Of a DNA stretch of 64,000 bases, positions 1 through 10,300 are shown piece by piece (within the stretch, counting starts at the first letter, position 1; each line of letters opens with the position of its first letter). This DNA is from an uncultured Actinomyces sp. GTDB lineage: Bacteria > Actinomycetota > Actinomycetes > Actinomycetales > Actinomycetaceae. Made by a program: the position numbers and the translations under genes. The notes under the pieces were generated by a model. The model was not told the DNA's origin and ran no database searches. It worked only from the letters and a program-made list of their open reading frames with translations. Location: the NCBI GenBank assembly GCA_900541895.1, contig UWSI01000003.1, positions 1 through 64,000 on the forward strand. The letters are read 5' to 3'.

Positions 1-25
1 GGAGCCCAGCTCCGCGCCTCTTTTT
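1..25 (+). terminator. Possible terminator of an upstream gene
   Basis: The first 13 bases form a short stem (GGAGC, loop CCA, GCTCC), followed after a short GC stretch by five T residues. It probably ends a gene lying to the left. The window edge cuts the context, so the full stem cannot be judged. Confidence 0.35.
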
Positions 26-120
26 GTTTCCCGCTCGCCTTCTCTTTTGCTCCCCTTCGAATGTGCCTGAGGCTGGGTGCCGGTATATCGTGAAGATGTT
101 GTCCTATTCAAGGAGGAAAA

Positions 121-411
121 ATGAAGGTTTTCACTGTCGAGTACCACTACGTCACTGACCGTGATGAGGAAATGGCAGAGGTGCGCCCCACGCACCGCGC
201 CTTTAACTGTGAGCTTGCAGCTCAGGGTCATCTGATCGCGGCGGGCCCCTACACCGGCACTCATGACGCGTTGATCATTGTGCGCGCCGAAGATGCCGCG
301 GGAGCTTTGGAGCTACTGGAAGCCGACCCGTTTAATCAGGCAGGTTTCATTGCTGAGCGTATCCCCCGCGAGTGGAACCCGGTGATTGGGAGCATCCCGG
401 CGGAGGGCTAA
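121..411 (+). CDS. YciI-like protein (YCII-related domain)
   Basis: This 96-residue single-domain protein matches the YCII-related family. It has the RPTHR segment near residues 22-26, an AGP turn near residue 41, and a DPF motif followed by a closing WNPVIG strand. Family members are small ferredoxin-fold dimers with a His/Asp pocket; most have no known substrate, and some relatives act in aromatic dehalogenation. A strong ribosome-binding site (AAGGAGG) sits a few bases before the ATG and fixes the start. It is the only rightward gene at this end and converges on the substrate gene to its right. No pathway can be assigned from the neighbours. Confidence 0.8.
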   Translation: MKVFTVEYHYVTDRDEEMAEVRPTHRAFNCELAAQGHLIAAGPYTGTHDALIIVRAEDAAGALELLEADPFNQAGFIAERIPREWNPVIGSIPAEG

Positions 412-491
412 AACCAATAGACTCATAACGGTCGATGCAGCGGTAGATTGTTCGAAGACGGAGAATTCAGCACGTCGTTAAGTAGATGTTT

Positions 492-525
492 GTGGGGGCC
501 ATTGGCTATCACCAACGGCCCCCAC
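492..525. terminator. Terminator between convergent genes
   Basis: A perfect 9-bp stem (GTGGGGGCC / GGCCCCCAC) is extended by an inner TTGG/CCAA pairing. It lies between the stop of the YciI-like gene and the stop of the large WxG protein. U-tracts are weak on both sides, so it may serve both strands inefficiently. Confidence 0.6.
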
Positions 526-564
526 CCGTACTTTTACCTCAAAGGCCCCAATCTTGAGAAGCAC

Positions 565-3444
565 TCACTTTCCCGCACCCGAAAGTTTGGTATTAATACG
601 TTGCTGCGCAGAATCAAGAGCATTTTGCAAGGTTGCGAGGTTTGTCCTCGGAACCCCTGGATCATCTTTAGAACCACTCGCTTTAATCACATTCCCGTTT
701 CCATCTACAGAAACTTGCTCTTTCAGGTAGTCCGCGAACTCTCGACGCTGCTCTTCCGTCATATCATCATATGCGGGTAATGTCAAGTACTGCGATGCCG
801 GAAGGTTAACTTGCGCTCCTCTATTACGAAGAAAGTCATCCATTAAGTATTCTTTCGATAGCCCAACGCTGCTTGGCCACTCATCTCGCTTGATATACGC
901 TGCAGCAAGCGCATCTTGGAATTTCTGACCAGTCTGCATATGTTGCTCAAGTAACGCCGTCGCCTGCTTGCTATCCATATCTGTCGGTAAGAAGTGATCG
1001 AGCAGGCCGTCTTTCGCGTAATCAGTGATAGCACTTGGAAGTTTCGTTGAAGGCGCATAACTCAAAGCATAGTCAACAGCCCCGCGAATCATCTGGTTCC
1101 GTTGGACGACATAGTCATCTTCTCTGAAACCTGCGTTCGTCGGAGCCTGATCCAGAACGCTAATCAGAGTTTGCCATCCTTGCGTGTTTGAAAAGACATC
1201 GGCCATCCACTGATCTCCCACAGGCTGATTGACCCAGTAATCAAGCTGAGGTTTGTAATAAGCCCATGCGGCGGCATTCAACGCCAACATCGCTGGCGGA
1301 CGTCCGCTGTAGACATCGTCTTCGATAGTTGGGGTGTCTTTCCCACTAACGGGCTCAGGTTTATCAAACATAAGATCAGTAAACAGCCCTGATTTACCGA
1401 ACATTTTTTGCAGATCCTCGCGCCCAAGATCGATTCTCGCATGCCCAGTTAGCCCGGCAGTGTTATTTGTTCCAACCGTGCCTTCGCCCGCATATTCGTT
1501 AGCAAGCTCTGCGAAATCGACAATACGCTGCGTTGCAATATTCCCTACCCACGAGCGCATGTTCGGGTTATTTCTTCCGAACTCATCCTCGCCATTACTC
1601 TCGGTGAGGGCGCCTTGGTCGAGACCATCCTGGTAACCCAACATGAAATTCTGAGCGATCTTTGCACGTCGTACATCGTCAGCCTGCCACGCTTCAAAAA
1701 GTTTCTGTTGCTTGATCCATGCAGGATTACTCTTCCCCCCTTCATAGTCATCTGGAGATGGAGAAACCATTGCAGCTTCGTTGATCTTCGAAGCGTCATT
1801 GATCATATTCCCCAACGCTTCACCGCCGTCATAGTAGACGGCAGCATCAGAACCAGCACGCGAACCAGTTAAGTAACGAGTGGTATTCATCTTAGTGCCG
1901 AACTCGGTATTTGAATCCAAAGCGCGTCGAAGAGCTTGCAAGCGAGTTTCTTCAGCCTGATGAAGAACCGTGTCATCATTCGATTCCAAATAATCAGGAG
2001 TATCAGATAATTCAATTACACCTTGAAGGGCATCGAAACTCCGTTGGTCTTCAGAGTAAGTTCCTCGCGGGACAAGCGAGTGGAAATAAGAAGTTTGTGC
2101 ATACGAGTCCGCACGTGCATGTCCCGCAGTGTTGTAATCCCAATCGACCATATCCTCAAATACTGATCTAACATGCGGATCGTTAGGGTCAAGCGGTGCA
2201 AGCCCTAGCTGCCTGCGAGTTTCTGGATCAATCGGATAATCGCGGCCTTCAGGATCGAGCGGATCATGATAGAAACCTGGGCCTAGAGTCAATGATGGGT
2301 TCTCACGCCCCGCGTACCCCATGAGCTGGCCCAGAATGTCATATCCTTGAAGCTTATACCAGCTTGTAGCAGAGTTAACGTCATTAATTTGATATTCGTT
2401 TCGGCCAGTAGCTTTCATATCAGCGAGCTTTGCCTGAACAATCCCGTCAATTCGGGCACCGTCTTTCCCGACTAGCCCCTCTTTGATTACATCAAACGCA
2501 TGCTGATTTCCTACCATGTCAGCAGAAAGATTACTTCCACCTGTAGACATAGCCATGAAAGCACCCAAATTTTGATTGAAGCGGTAAAGCGCATCCTCAG
2601 AACCAGGATTCTGGTAGCTAACGTCTCCCGCTCTCACCACCGTTGCGTAGAGGTCATCCATATTCACATGCTGCGCGATCGCTGCCACATAGAAAGGATT
2701 CTGAAGATAACCGCCGTATTTATCGTTAAAAGCGGCAATATCTTCGACCGTAAGAGGCTCTTTCGTGAGAGCATCCGCAATCTCTGGAGCAATCTCTTGG
2801 GCGTGAGCCCACTGCGCAGCGCCACTCAGAATAGGTGTGTCTGCACCGAAAAGTTCAACCCCGATCGCATTGCGCCCCTTTGAACCGGCTTCATCAGAGA
2901 CAATAGTCCGGCGCGTACCATCAATCGCCTTTGCAGCAGCATCGGCGCGGTCGTCTAAATCATTAACGCGCTTTGTGTACCGCTCCAAAATGCGCGTTTG
3001 CTTGCTGGACAAAATTGACCCGGCCACAGCAAGATTACCGTCGGGATGAGAAACTGAACCGCTACCATGTGTTCCTGTGGTAGAGGCTGATTCCGCCTCA
3101 ACGTCATTATATTCTGCGACTGCAGCATTCCATTCTTCTTGGAGCTTGGTTATGTCAGAACACGCAGAGCGCACATCCTCAGCCCACGTGTTAAGAGCCG
3201 TCGCAGCAGGGGAGAAAGCTTGAGATAACGTGACGGTCTTGTCACCCAAGCTCTGAATCTCCGCTGAAGCTGCATCTGCTGCCGCACCAGTCCATTCTTC
3301 AGGAGGCAAGGATCTGTTCTGAGCCACTTGTGTGTTAGCAATTGCGGTTCCTTGCCGACTGATATCAGTAGCGACTGCCTCTGCGGACATCTCAACAAGA
3401 GGGACCTGTGGGAGGGCTTCCGCCCCACGTCTTACATCAGCCAT
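565..3444 (-). CDS. Large WxG-type putative type VII substrate (copy 1)
   Basis: This 959-residue protein has no signal peptide. Its N-terminal about 110 residues form an ESX-like helical region with a WTG motif at residues 51-53. A long, soluble, mostly helical body follows with no recognised catalytic motif. It is a diverged paralogue of the 947-residue protein at 3960-6803. They share the GAAADAASAEIQ-type segment, the GVELFGxDxPI block, a YLTGSR block, and a GxxxPTDxD block near the C-terminus. I think this is the actinobacterial DUF6571 family, but cannot confirm it. A GTG at 3465 would add seven residues; the ATG at 3444 is preferred because GGGGAG lies 10 nt upstream and it places WTG exactly as in the paralogue. 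It follows its small partner with no usable gap. Export by the nearby ESX machine is inferred. Confidence 0.7.
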   Translation of the reverse strand: MADVRRGAEALPQVPLVEMSAEAVATDISRQGTAIANTQVAQNRSLPPEEWTGAAADAASAEIQSLGDKTVTLSQAFSPAATALNTWAEDVRSACSDITKLQEEWNAAVAEYNDVEAESASTTGTHGSGSVSHPDGNLAVAGSILSSKQTRILERYTKRVNDLDDRADAAAKAIDGTRRTIVSDEAGSKGRNAIGVELFGADTPILSGAAQWAHAQEIAPEIADALTKEPLTVEDIAAFNDKYGGYLQNPFYVAAIAQHVNMDDLYATVVRAGDVSYQNPGSEDALYRFNQNLGAFMAMSTGGSNLSADMVGNQHAFDVIKEGLVGKDGARIDGIVQAKLADMKATGRNEYQINDVNSATSWYKLQGYDILGQLMGYAGRENPSLTLGPGFYHDPLDPEGRDYPIDPETRRQLGLAPLDPNDPHVRSVFEDMVDWDYNTAGHARADSYAQTSYFHSLVPRGTYSEDQRSFDALQGVIELSDTPDYLESNDDTVLHQAEETRLQALRRALDSNTEFGTKMNTTRYLTGSRAGSDAAVYYDGGEALGNMINDASKINEAAMVSPSPDDYEGGKSNPAWIKQQKLFEAWQADDVRRAKIAQNFMLGYQDGLDQGALTESNGEDEFGRNNPNMRSWVGNIATQRIVDFAELANEYAGEGTVGTNNTAGLTGHARIDLGREDLQKMFGKSGLFTDLMFDKPEPVSGKDTPTIEDDVYSGRPPAMLALNAAAWAYYKPQLDYWVNQPVGDQWMADVFSNTQGWQTLISVLDQAPTNAGFREDDYVVQRNQMIRGAVDYALSYAPSTKLPSAITDYAKDGLLDHFLPTDMDSKQATALLEQHMQTGQKFQDALAAAYIKRDEWPSSVGLSKEYLMDDFLRNRGAQVNLPASQYLTLPAYDDMTEEQRREFADYLKEQVSVDGNGNVIKASGSKDDPGVPRTNLATLQNALDSAQQRINTKLSGAGK

Positions 3445-3445
3445 A

Positions 3446-3793
3446 TCAGAGATACTCCCCAACACCTAGACGAGTGGCTGCAGCACGAGCCTTATCTCGA
3501 TTGTACGTTTCTGTGCTATCCATATTTTGTGAGACTTCTGCGACGCCAGATCCTAATTCTGAACAAGCGTCGGAATACTCCAACACTGCCACACTCATAT
3601 AGTCGCGAAAGTGATTCAGCGCCTCACGCAACGCTGCTACCCCGCTATTATCACCGGAAGGAAGATCGTAGGCTATACCCACCATATTTAGCTTACCTAC
3701 AGCAACACCGACCTGTGCGAGGTCGTCACCATCGGTCCACTGATCTTTCATCACAATGCCTAACGCATAGCGATCATAGCTAATTTCCGTCAT
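3446..3793 (-). CDS. Small helical ESX-like partner of the large WxG protein (copy 1)
   Basis: This 115-residue protein is predicted to be largely helical and lacks a signal peptide. It is a paralogue of the 112-residue protein at 6800-7138: both start with a short K/Y-x-x-x-ALGI/MGI strand, share an EYSDAxSxLGSxxA helix, and end with a D-x-TExYNR block. There is no WXG motif. Its stop codon lies just before the start of the large WxG protein, so the two are translated together. The arrangement resembles the small partner proteins encoded before LXG toxins in Firmicutes, which bind the substrate's helical head. A role as chaperone or co-substrate is inferred; no family name is claimed. Confidence 0.65.
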   Translation of the reverse strand: MTEISYDRYALGIVMKDQWTDGDDLAQVGVAVGKLNMVGIAYDLPSGDNSGVAALREALNHFRDYMSVAVLEYSDACSELGSGVAEVSQNMDSTETYNRDKARAAATRLGVGEYL

Positions 3794-3889
3794 TTGAACC
3801 TCTCAATGCTCGAGCACGCGAAGCGCGGATCACCATCGGTCGTACGTTACCGCTAAAGGATAACATTTCAACCTTACTAGATACTAAAA

Positions 3890-3925
3890 GGGCGTTGGAT
3901 GCGAGAATCCTTGCATCCAACACCC
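3890..3925 (-). terminator. Terminator after the copy-2 substrate cassette
   Basis: A 13-bp stem with one mismatch (GGGCGTTGGATGC / GCATCCAACACCC) and a 10-nt loop is followed, on the minus strand, by TTTTAGT. It lies downstream of the stop at 3960 and separates the two substrate cassettes into distinct transcripts. Confidence 0.7.
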
Positions 3926-3959
3926 TGTTGCTTGAATCAGCGAAGTACTGACCTGAAGA

Positions 3960-6803
3960 TTATTTGTGGCGACCCTGCTCTTGCTTTGTAAAGGCAGACC
4001 AAGTCGAATCGCCAGCCTCATCAAGTGAATCCTTCAAATAGGTACGTTCCTTTAAGAAGTCCCTCAAACGGCCTCGTTGGGCTTCATCCATCGTGTTGTA
4101 CGAGGGAAGGTCACCATCTTTGTCTGCTTTAACGGGATCTGAGTGCGATGCCTCTTCCTTCAAGAATTCAGCGACCAGTTCCTTCTTAGACTTATCATCC
4201 GAATTTGGCCATTCATCACGGTCTGTGAAGGTAGTGACCAGCGTATCTGAGACCTTCTGGGTTGCAGCATACTTGTGATTAATCCTGTTTGAAAAGTCTT
4301 CGTCAGAAAAATCAGTGGGCAGGATAGAGTCAAGCACCTTATTCTTCCCCTCTTCAAACGCGGAGGAGGCTAAGGAATCCACAATCTTACCGCCTGGAAG
4401 CCCATCAAAAGAGACCGTGGAAGCGACGGCATCAATCCCTTGACGAATCAGATTATTTCTGTCGGCAATAGCCTTGTGCTCAGCAACCGACTGATCCGAA
4501 ATCGCAGACTCAATATGCTGGAAGAGCCCACCCCACTTCTTCACTTGGCCACTAACACCGTCACTCCAAGATGGGCCTGGCGTCGTATCGTTGGGGTTAA
4601 CGTGATAATCAGAAGCCATGGCTTGGCCGAGATCATGCTTATAACCCGCATATGCGCCAGCTTCAATAGCACTCAGCGCAGGGGGACGCCCACCTTCAAA
4701 AGTATCGTCAAACGGGTTATCAGGGGTATCCTTTCCCCCCAATTGTTTCGGATTATCAAAAGCAAGATCCGCAAACAGCCCATCCTTGCCATAAAGCGCA
4801 TCACGCAGCTTCGGCGAGAGGGTAAAACGCGCCTGAGTGGCCCCTGAACTCATGCGAGCTTCACCGACGGAATCATGTGCATTTCCTCCGACAGCTCCAG
4901 CGTCATCACCGTCCATCGCGGCCAGGCTCTCTGCCCAGTTTCCAAGGATCATGCCGGCGTGTGAACGAAGCATCGAATTCGCTGAACCAAAGTGACTCTG
5001 GGCTCCATCTTTCTTACCATGGTCACCATCAAGACCGTCTTGATATCCCGCAGTAAAGTTGCCGACAACACTCGCCTGTTGATTCGACGCTTTCTTCCAG
5101 TCGTCACCCAGAAGCCCCTTCTCAGCATCGCTCAATGGGTGGGTAGCGTCTTCGATCATCGTGCCAAATGCGTCGCCATGATCAATGAAGCCCTCATACC
5201 CGCTATCGCCATAATTGCGGCTTCCTGTCAGATAGCGGACCATAGGAATTTTTTCTGAGCGGTCCTTGCCATCATGGTCCCAGTCTCCATCCACCTCAAA
5301 CGGCGTATCTTGAGTCAAGAAACCACGTAATGCGCTTAAACGCCCCTGCTCGGCTTTAGCAAGCGCATGATGCTCTGAAGCGAAACTCGAATACTGCAAG
5401 CTATCCGGAGTATCCGACAACACATACAGCGATTGAAGCGGGTCCCCTAACTGTATGAACGCAGCCTCATCAGCATCCCTGTAGTGGAGCAAATTCATGT
5501 ACCCTTGGGAACCGGTTTCCCATTTGAGTCCCGCTTCATACTCGTAATCGTATTGAACAAGTTTTGAAGCGAAGGATTTATCTCCGCCTTCGTAGATTGC
5601 TTGCCCAAATGCCAGATCAGGGTTTTTAGCTCCGGCATAAGTCGTTGCTTGAGCAAAAATCTGATATCCCTGCATCGTGGGACCACTACTAGATGGGTTT
5701 CGAGGAAATTCCTGCTCGCCCGTCGCTTCGAAGCTCTTGATGTTTGCCTTCTCCATATTGGAGATAGTTGTTTTACCATCTTGTCCAAACAGATGGTCTC
5801 TCATCTGAGCGTAGGTCTCACTACGTTGAATGCTCTCAGAGTCAGAAGCGTTCACGCCGCCAGTCGAAAGAACCATTGCGGTTCCGATATCTTTTATCAG
5901 CGAATTTCGCGTCGCTATCTCCGAGTCAGCAGGGTACTTGTAGGGATCACCCGAAGTATTAACGACAAGCTTATTGAGCACTTCAGAGAACTCGCCCTTA
6001 CCACTGTGCTTTTCACGATATACGTCTGACATCGCCTGAACACAGAATGGGTTTTGAAGATCCTTACCCCATTTTTTCTGAAGTTCCTTTACTTGCTCTT
6101 CAGTCAGGTACTCTTTTGAGTTTGCCGCTTTCTCAATATCCTTCAGCATTTCAGGAGCGACATCTCGGGCATAGTCCCACTCGGCAGCACCGTCAGCAAT
6201 GGGCATATCCGAACCGAAAAGTTCAACTCCGACTGCGGTACGACCACCCTTCACGGCCTCTGGCGAAATGATGCCGGCCGACGTCCCTCGTATTTGACTT
6301 GCAGCGGTACTCGCAGCTGCACTGAGATCGTGGATCTCTTTGTCGTAAGACTTCTTCAGAGGCGTCTGAGCAGAGGCCAAAGTACTCTCGGCAGCTTTGC
6401 GATCCGAATCCGGATTATATTTCTTATCCGCCGCAACACGGGTATCGATTTCGGCCATTGTCTTCTTGTAGGCAGCAATCGCTTCATCCCACTGAGTTTG
6501 AAGACCCTCGACGGTTTTGATCCCCTGGCTATTACGTTCTTCCCAAGTAGTGAGCGCACTTGCAGGAGCAGCAAATTTGCCAGAAAGATCCGAAAGCTTC
6601 CCACCCAATGCCTGAATTTCAGCCGATGCCGCATCCGCGGCTACTCCCGTCCACGATTCAGCAGGAACCGAGGAATGCTGAGCGGCCTGAGTCTGGCCGA
6701 TCGCCGAACCGATAGCTTTCCAATGCGAAGCAACTTCGGATGCTCCAGCAACAGGCTCGGGCGACTTAAGGGCGTCCGCGCCAGGTCGAAGATCAGCACT
6801 CAT
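3960..6803 (-). CDS. Large WxG-type putative type VII substrate (copy 2)
   Basis: This 947-residue soluble protein lacks a signal peptide. Its N-terminal helical region carries WTG at residues 51-53, the same place as in the paralogue at 565-3444. A long helical body follows. Shared blocks include GVELFGSDMPI (near residue 195), a YLTGSR motif, a GYQDGLDG motif and a late DRDEWPNS segment. The last about 40 residues are charged and hydrophilic. The ATG overlaps the stop of the upstream partner gene (ATGA), so coupled translation is likely. The gene lies downstream of eccC on the same strand, which supports export by this ESX system. No toxin domain is recognisable. Family assignment (DUF6571-like) is tentative. 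Confidence 0.7.
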   Translation of the reverse strand: MSADLRPGADALKSPEPVAGASEVASHWKAIGSAIGQTQAAQHSSVPAESWTGVAADAASAEIQALGGKLSDLSGKFAAPASALTTWEERNSQGIKTVEGLQTQWDEAIAAYKKTMAEIDTRVAADKKYNPDSDRKAAESTLASAQTPLKKSYDKEIHDLSAAASTAASQIRGTSAGIISPEAVKGGRTAVGVELFGSDMPIADGAAEWDYARDVAPEMLKDIEKAANSKEYLTEEQVKELQKKWGKDLQNPFCVQAMSDVYREKHSGKGEFSEVLNKLVVNTSGDPYKYPADSEIATRNSLIKDIGTAMVLSTGGVNASDSESIQRSETYAQMRDHLFGQDGKTTISNMEKANIKSFEATGEQEFPRNPSSSGPTMQGYQIFAQATTYAGAKNPDLAFGQAIYEGGDKSFASKLVQYDYEYEAGLKWETGSQGYMNLLHYRDADEAAFIQLGDPLQSLYVLSDTPDSLQYSSFASEHHALAKAEQGRLSALRGFLTQDTPFEVDGDWDHDGKDRSEKIPMVRYLTGSRNYGDSGYEGFIDHGDAFGTMIEDATHPLSDAEKGLLGDDWKKASNQQASVVGNFTAGYQDGLDGDHGKKDGAQSHFGSANSMLRSHAGMILGNWAESLAAMDGDDAGAVGGNAHDSVGEARMSSGATQARFTLSPKLRDALYGKDGLFADLAFDNPKQLGGKDTPDNPFDDTFEGGRPPALSAIEAGAYAGYKHDLGQAMASDYHVNPNDTTPGPSWSDGVSGQVKKWGGLFQHIESAISDQSVAEHKAIADRNNLIRQGIDAVASTVSFDGLPGGKIVDSLASSAFEEGKNKVLDSILPTDFSDEDFSNRINHKYAATQKVSDTLVTTFTDRDEWPNSDDKSKKELVAEFLKEEASHSDPVKADKDGDLPSYNTMDEAQRGRLRDFLKERTYLKDSLDEAGDSTWSAFTKQEQGRHK

Positions 6804-7138
6804 TTATTCCACTCCACTCCCAGCTGAGCCGCACGTTCACGGTTGTAACCCTCAGTGTCATCAAAGTTCGCCGACGCACCAGCTGTTGCCGATCCTAAGT
6901 TCGATGCAGCATCTGAATACTCATAGATGACCATGGACATCGCCTCATTGAAGTCCTTCACTGCAGAGATCAAATCCTGCGGACCAGGACCTCCGGGAGC
7001 AGGAAGAGGCTCTGCGACTTGGTCGGCTGAGATACGTTTGGTTGACGCCCCAATTCGTCCGAGTGACTCAGCGTCCTGCCACTGTTTTTTCTCGATGATC
7101 CCCATCGCGTTGCGATCGAAAGTGATCTTATCTGCCAC
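6800..7138 (-). CDS. Small helical ESX-like partner of the large WxG protein (copy 2)
   Basis: This 112-residue, mainly helical protein is a paralogue of the one at 3446-3793. It has a Pro/Gly-rich break near residues 43-53 between two helical parts, then the YEYSDAASNLGS helix and a terminal D-D-TEGYNRER block. It lacks WXG and a signal peptide. It sits 160 bp downstream of eccC on the same strand and overlaps the start of the 947-residue substrate by 4 bp. A role as binding partner or chaperone for that substrate is inferred from this coupling and from the repeat of the same arrangement in the neighbouring cassette. Confidence 0.65.
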   Translation of the reverse strand: MADKITFDRNAMGIIEKKQWQDAESLGRIGASTKRISADQVAEPLPAPGGPGPQDLISAVKDFNEAMSMVIYEYSDAASNLGSATAGASANFDDTEGYNRERAAQLGVEWNK

Positions 7139-7300
7139 AGTTCAATTCTTTCCGTTATGACCGGCAATACCAGTAGGCGATACGCACGAACCTAGCCTGG
7201 TCAGGGAACTTATCAGACGACAAATTACCATCTCAAACATCGAGCTCCCTGAGAGTTTCACGCTTCAAGACTCGATGCGGCCCGAATAAACGACCAGCGT

Positions 7301-10300
7301 CTACTTCACCCGCGATTCGGACCATGCCATCTGCGCCAAGAAGGTTCCTTGATCACGCGAGACAACCAGGCCTCGCCCCTTGGGAAGAATGCGCGGACGC
7401 TCACGGCCAATGACCATGCCCTCGGAAGGATTACCCGACATCATGATGCCGGTTGCCGACAGCTCAGACAGGGATTGCAAAATCTGCTCGTAGGACGCAC
7501 GCGAAGCACCACCCATACGGCGAGTAATCACCAAGTGGAAACCAATATCTTGAGCCTGCGACAACAGAGGCTGAAGCGGAGCCAAAGGTGAACCGCTCAA
7601 ACCACCGGTGGAAATCAGGTCATAGTCATCAACGAGAACCCAGGCCTCGGCTCCCTTCCACCAGTTACGCTTACGCAACTGCTCGGGGGTCACGTCCGGT
7701 CCCGGAAGGCGCATACGCAGCTGTTCGGCAACTGCCTCCATGCTTCCCTGGATTTCATCACGGTTGGTGATGTACATCGGCATATCCGATTCATCCCACT
7801 CGCCCAGCAGGGAGCGTCGCACATCAACGACAACCAGCATGGCGCGACGCGAACCTGGCTTTGCCAGCACCTGGTTGCCCAAGTTGCGCAAGAACGCGGT
7901 CTTTCCACACTTCGCGTCACCGTAGACATACATGTGTGATTCGTTTTCCGGATCGAAAGTCCACGGGCTCAAGCGGCGTTCTTCCAAACCAAGAACAATC
8001 TTCTGCTGTTTGCCGTGAGTTGCCTCGATCTGAGAAACGGTGATCTTTTCGGGGAGCAAACGCAGACGCGGGCCAGGTTCGGTCGCAGAAGCAATGCGCA
8101 CAAGCGTCTTTTCGACGCCCTCACCGATCGTTGCCGGATCATGATCGCCATCAGTACGCGGGAGGGCAACCAGCATGTGGTGACCGGTCATAGACAAACC
8201 GCGTCCCGGACGCCCCTCGGGGACCTTACTACCGATCTCGCGGCGGAACTCAGAATCCGAAGGATCACCCATACGCAGCTCCATGCGAGAGCCGAAGATG
8301 TCCTGCATCTGGATACGGAAGTCCATCTTGCGCAGTGCCGTGGCAATGAAGTGAACACCGAAAGACAGCGCGCGTTCGGCCATCAGACGGATACGGTCTT
8401 CTGCGTCCGAGAAATCGCTTCGCAATGTTCCCCAGCCGTCGACAACAAGGAAGATATCGCCGTAACCATCGTCAAAACGTCCCTGAGCGCGACCTCGGCG
8501 ATAGGTCGCCATGGAGTCGATACGGTTCGCACGGAAGTAGGCAGCTCGGTCCTCAATGATGCCTTCGATTTCAGACACCATACGGTTCAAGATGTCCTCA
8601 TCCTCTCGAGAGGCAACACCCGCAACGTGAGCGGCCCCCTCGAAAGCGGCAAAAGTACCCGAGAAATCGATGACGAAGAACTGGACTTCCTTCGGAGTAT
8701 GGGTCAGGGACAGGGCCATGACAATCGAGCGCAATGCCGTGGACTTACCGGAGAGCGGACCGCCCAAAATCGACATGTGACCACCGGCACCGGCGAAGTC
8801 GTATTCCAAAACCTCGCGTCGTTGTTCGTGTGGGAGGTCGACGATACCCATGGGGATATGCAGCGGTCCCTTCGCACGCCATTCGTGCGAGATGAAGCCA
8901 AGCTCGGGATCCACAGCCAAGTCGGGCATGAGCGAATCCATGGTGTCGGGAACATCCAAAGGCGGCAGCCACACCTGGTGGGCAGGCATACCCTTGCCCT
9001 TCATGCGGGCGACCGCAATATCAATCTCGGTCATGCCCTCCCAGCGCTCATCGCCGGGTGCAACCAAGCCGCCCTCGGGAATTGCCTCTTCCTCGGGAGT
9101 ATTGTCCAAGACCTCTCCCAAAGAGAAGGGAAGCAGTCGGATCTGCGAGGCCTCGGAACCCGAACTGGGAAGCACACTACGAGGCGGCGGCGGGGCTGCG
9201 ACGTAGGAGGCGCGGAAGCGGATCAGCTGGTCGGTACCCGGCTGGAGGAAGCCCGAACCCGGGTAGGGAGGAAGGTCGTAGGCGTCCGTCACGCCCAGGA
9301 CTTCTCGAGATTCAGAGGCGGAGAAGGTCTTCAGACCAATGCGGTAGGACAGGTGCGAATCCAAGCCCTTGAGCTTGCCGGATTCCAATCGCTGTGAAGA
9401 CAGCAGAATGTGGATTGACAAGGATCGGCCCAGACGACCAATTGCCACGAATAGCTCGCCAAAGTCGGGCTTGGCGGTCAGAAGTTCGGAGAACTCGTCA
9501 AGGATGATGAAGAGCGCCGGAAGGACTGGGTAGTCATGTTTTCCAGCCAAACGATCCGCTTCATAATCCGTGACATTTGCATAGTTACCGGCATCACGCA
9601 GGATCTCTTGACGGCGAACCATTTCACCGTGAAGGGCATCTTCCATACGGTCAACCAGAGACAGCTCCGACTCCAGGTTTGAAATCATCGCAGAGACGTG
9701 AGGGAGGTCTGACATACCTGCGAAGGTCGCACCGCCCTTGAAGTCAACCAGAACGAAGTTCAGCTGCTCGGGAGAGTGCGTGAGCGCAAGTGCAAGCACC
9801 AAGGTACGCAGCACCTCGGACTTACCGGAACCGGTAGCACCGATCAGCAGGCCGTGCGGACCCATGCCCTGCTGGGCGGCTTCCTTAATGTCCAAAACGA
9901 CCGGAATACCCTCGGGGGTGACAGCGAAGGGAACGCGCAGACGATCACGTCCATTGCGGCGCTTCCACTGCCGTTCCGCATCGAAGTCACGAATATCGCC
10001 GATATTGAGCAGTTCCATAAGATCTTGAGAACGCTTCGGATCGGGCTTGCCGACGGGAGTTGCCGCGTCCCTGCCACCGGCAGTCAGGAAGCGAGTGAGG
10101 CGACGGGCCACGGCCTCGGCCTGAGGAATTCCCATGTAGTCGGCGTTGGCGAGCACTGGCTTTGCCTCAAGAAGCAGAACTTCCATGGGGGTGTGCTCAT
10201 CGTTTGCGGGATGAAGAAGCAGACGAACACCGGTGGGGTTCATGAACATACCCCACGAGGTCAGGACCTTCATGATCGTCACGCCCGCACAGCCCTCGAT

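Noticed and set aside
8015..9397. 460-codon plus-strand open frame inside eccC
   Set aside because: It is antisense to the conserved ATPase domains of EccC, has no ribosome-binding site, and its translation is low in family-like patterns. It reflects the codon bias of the real gene.
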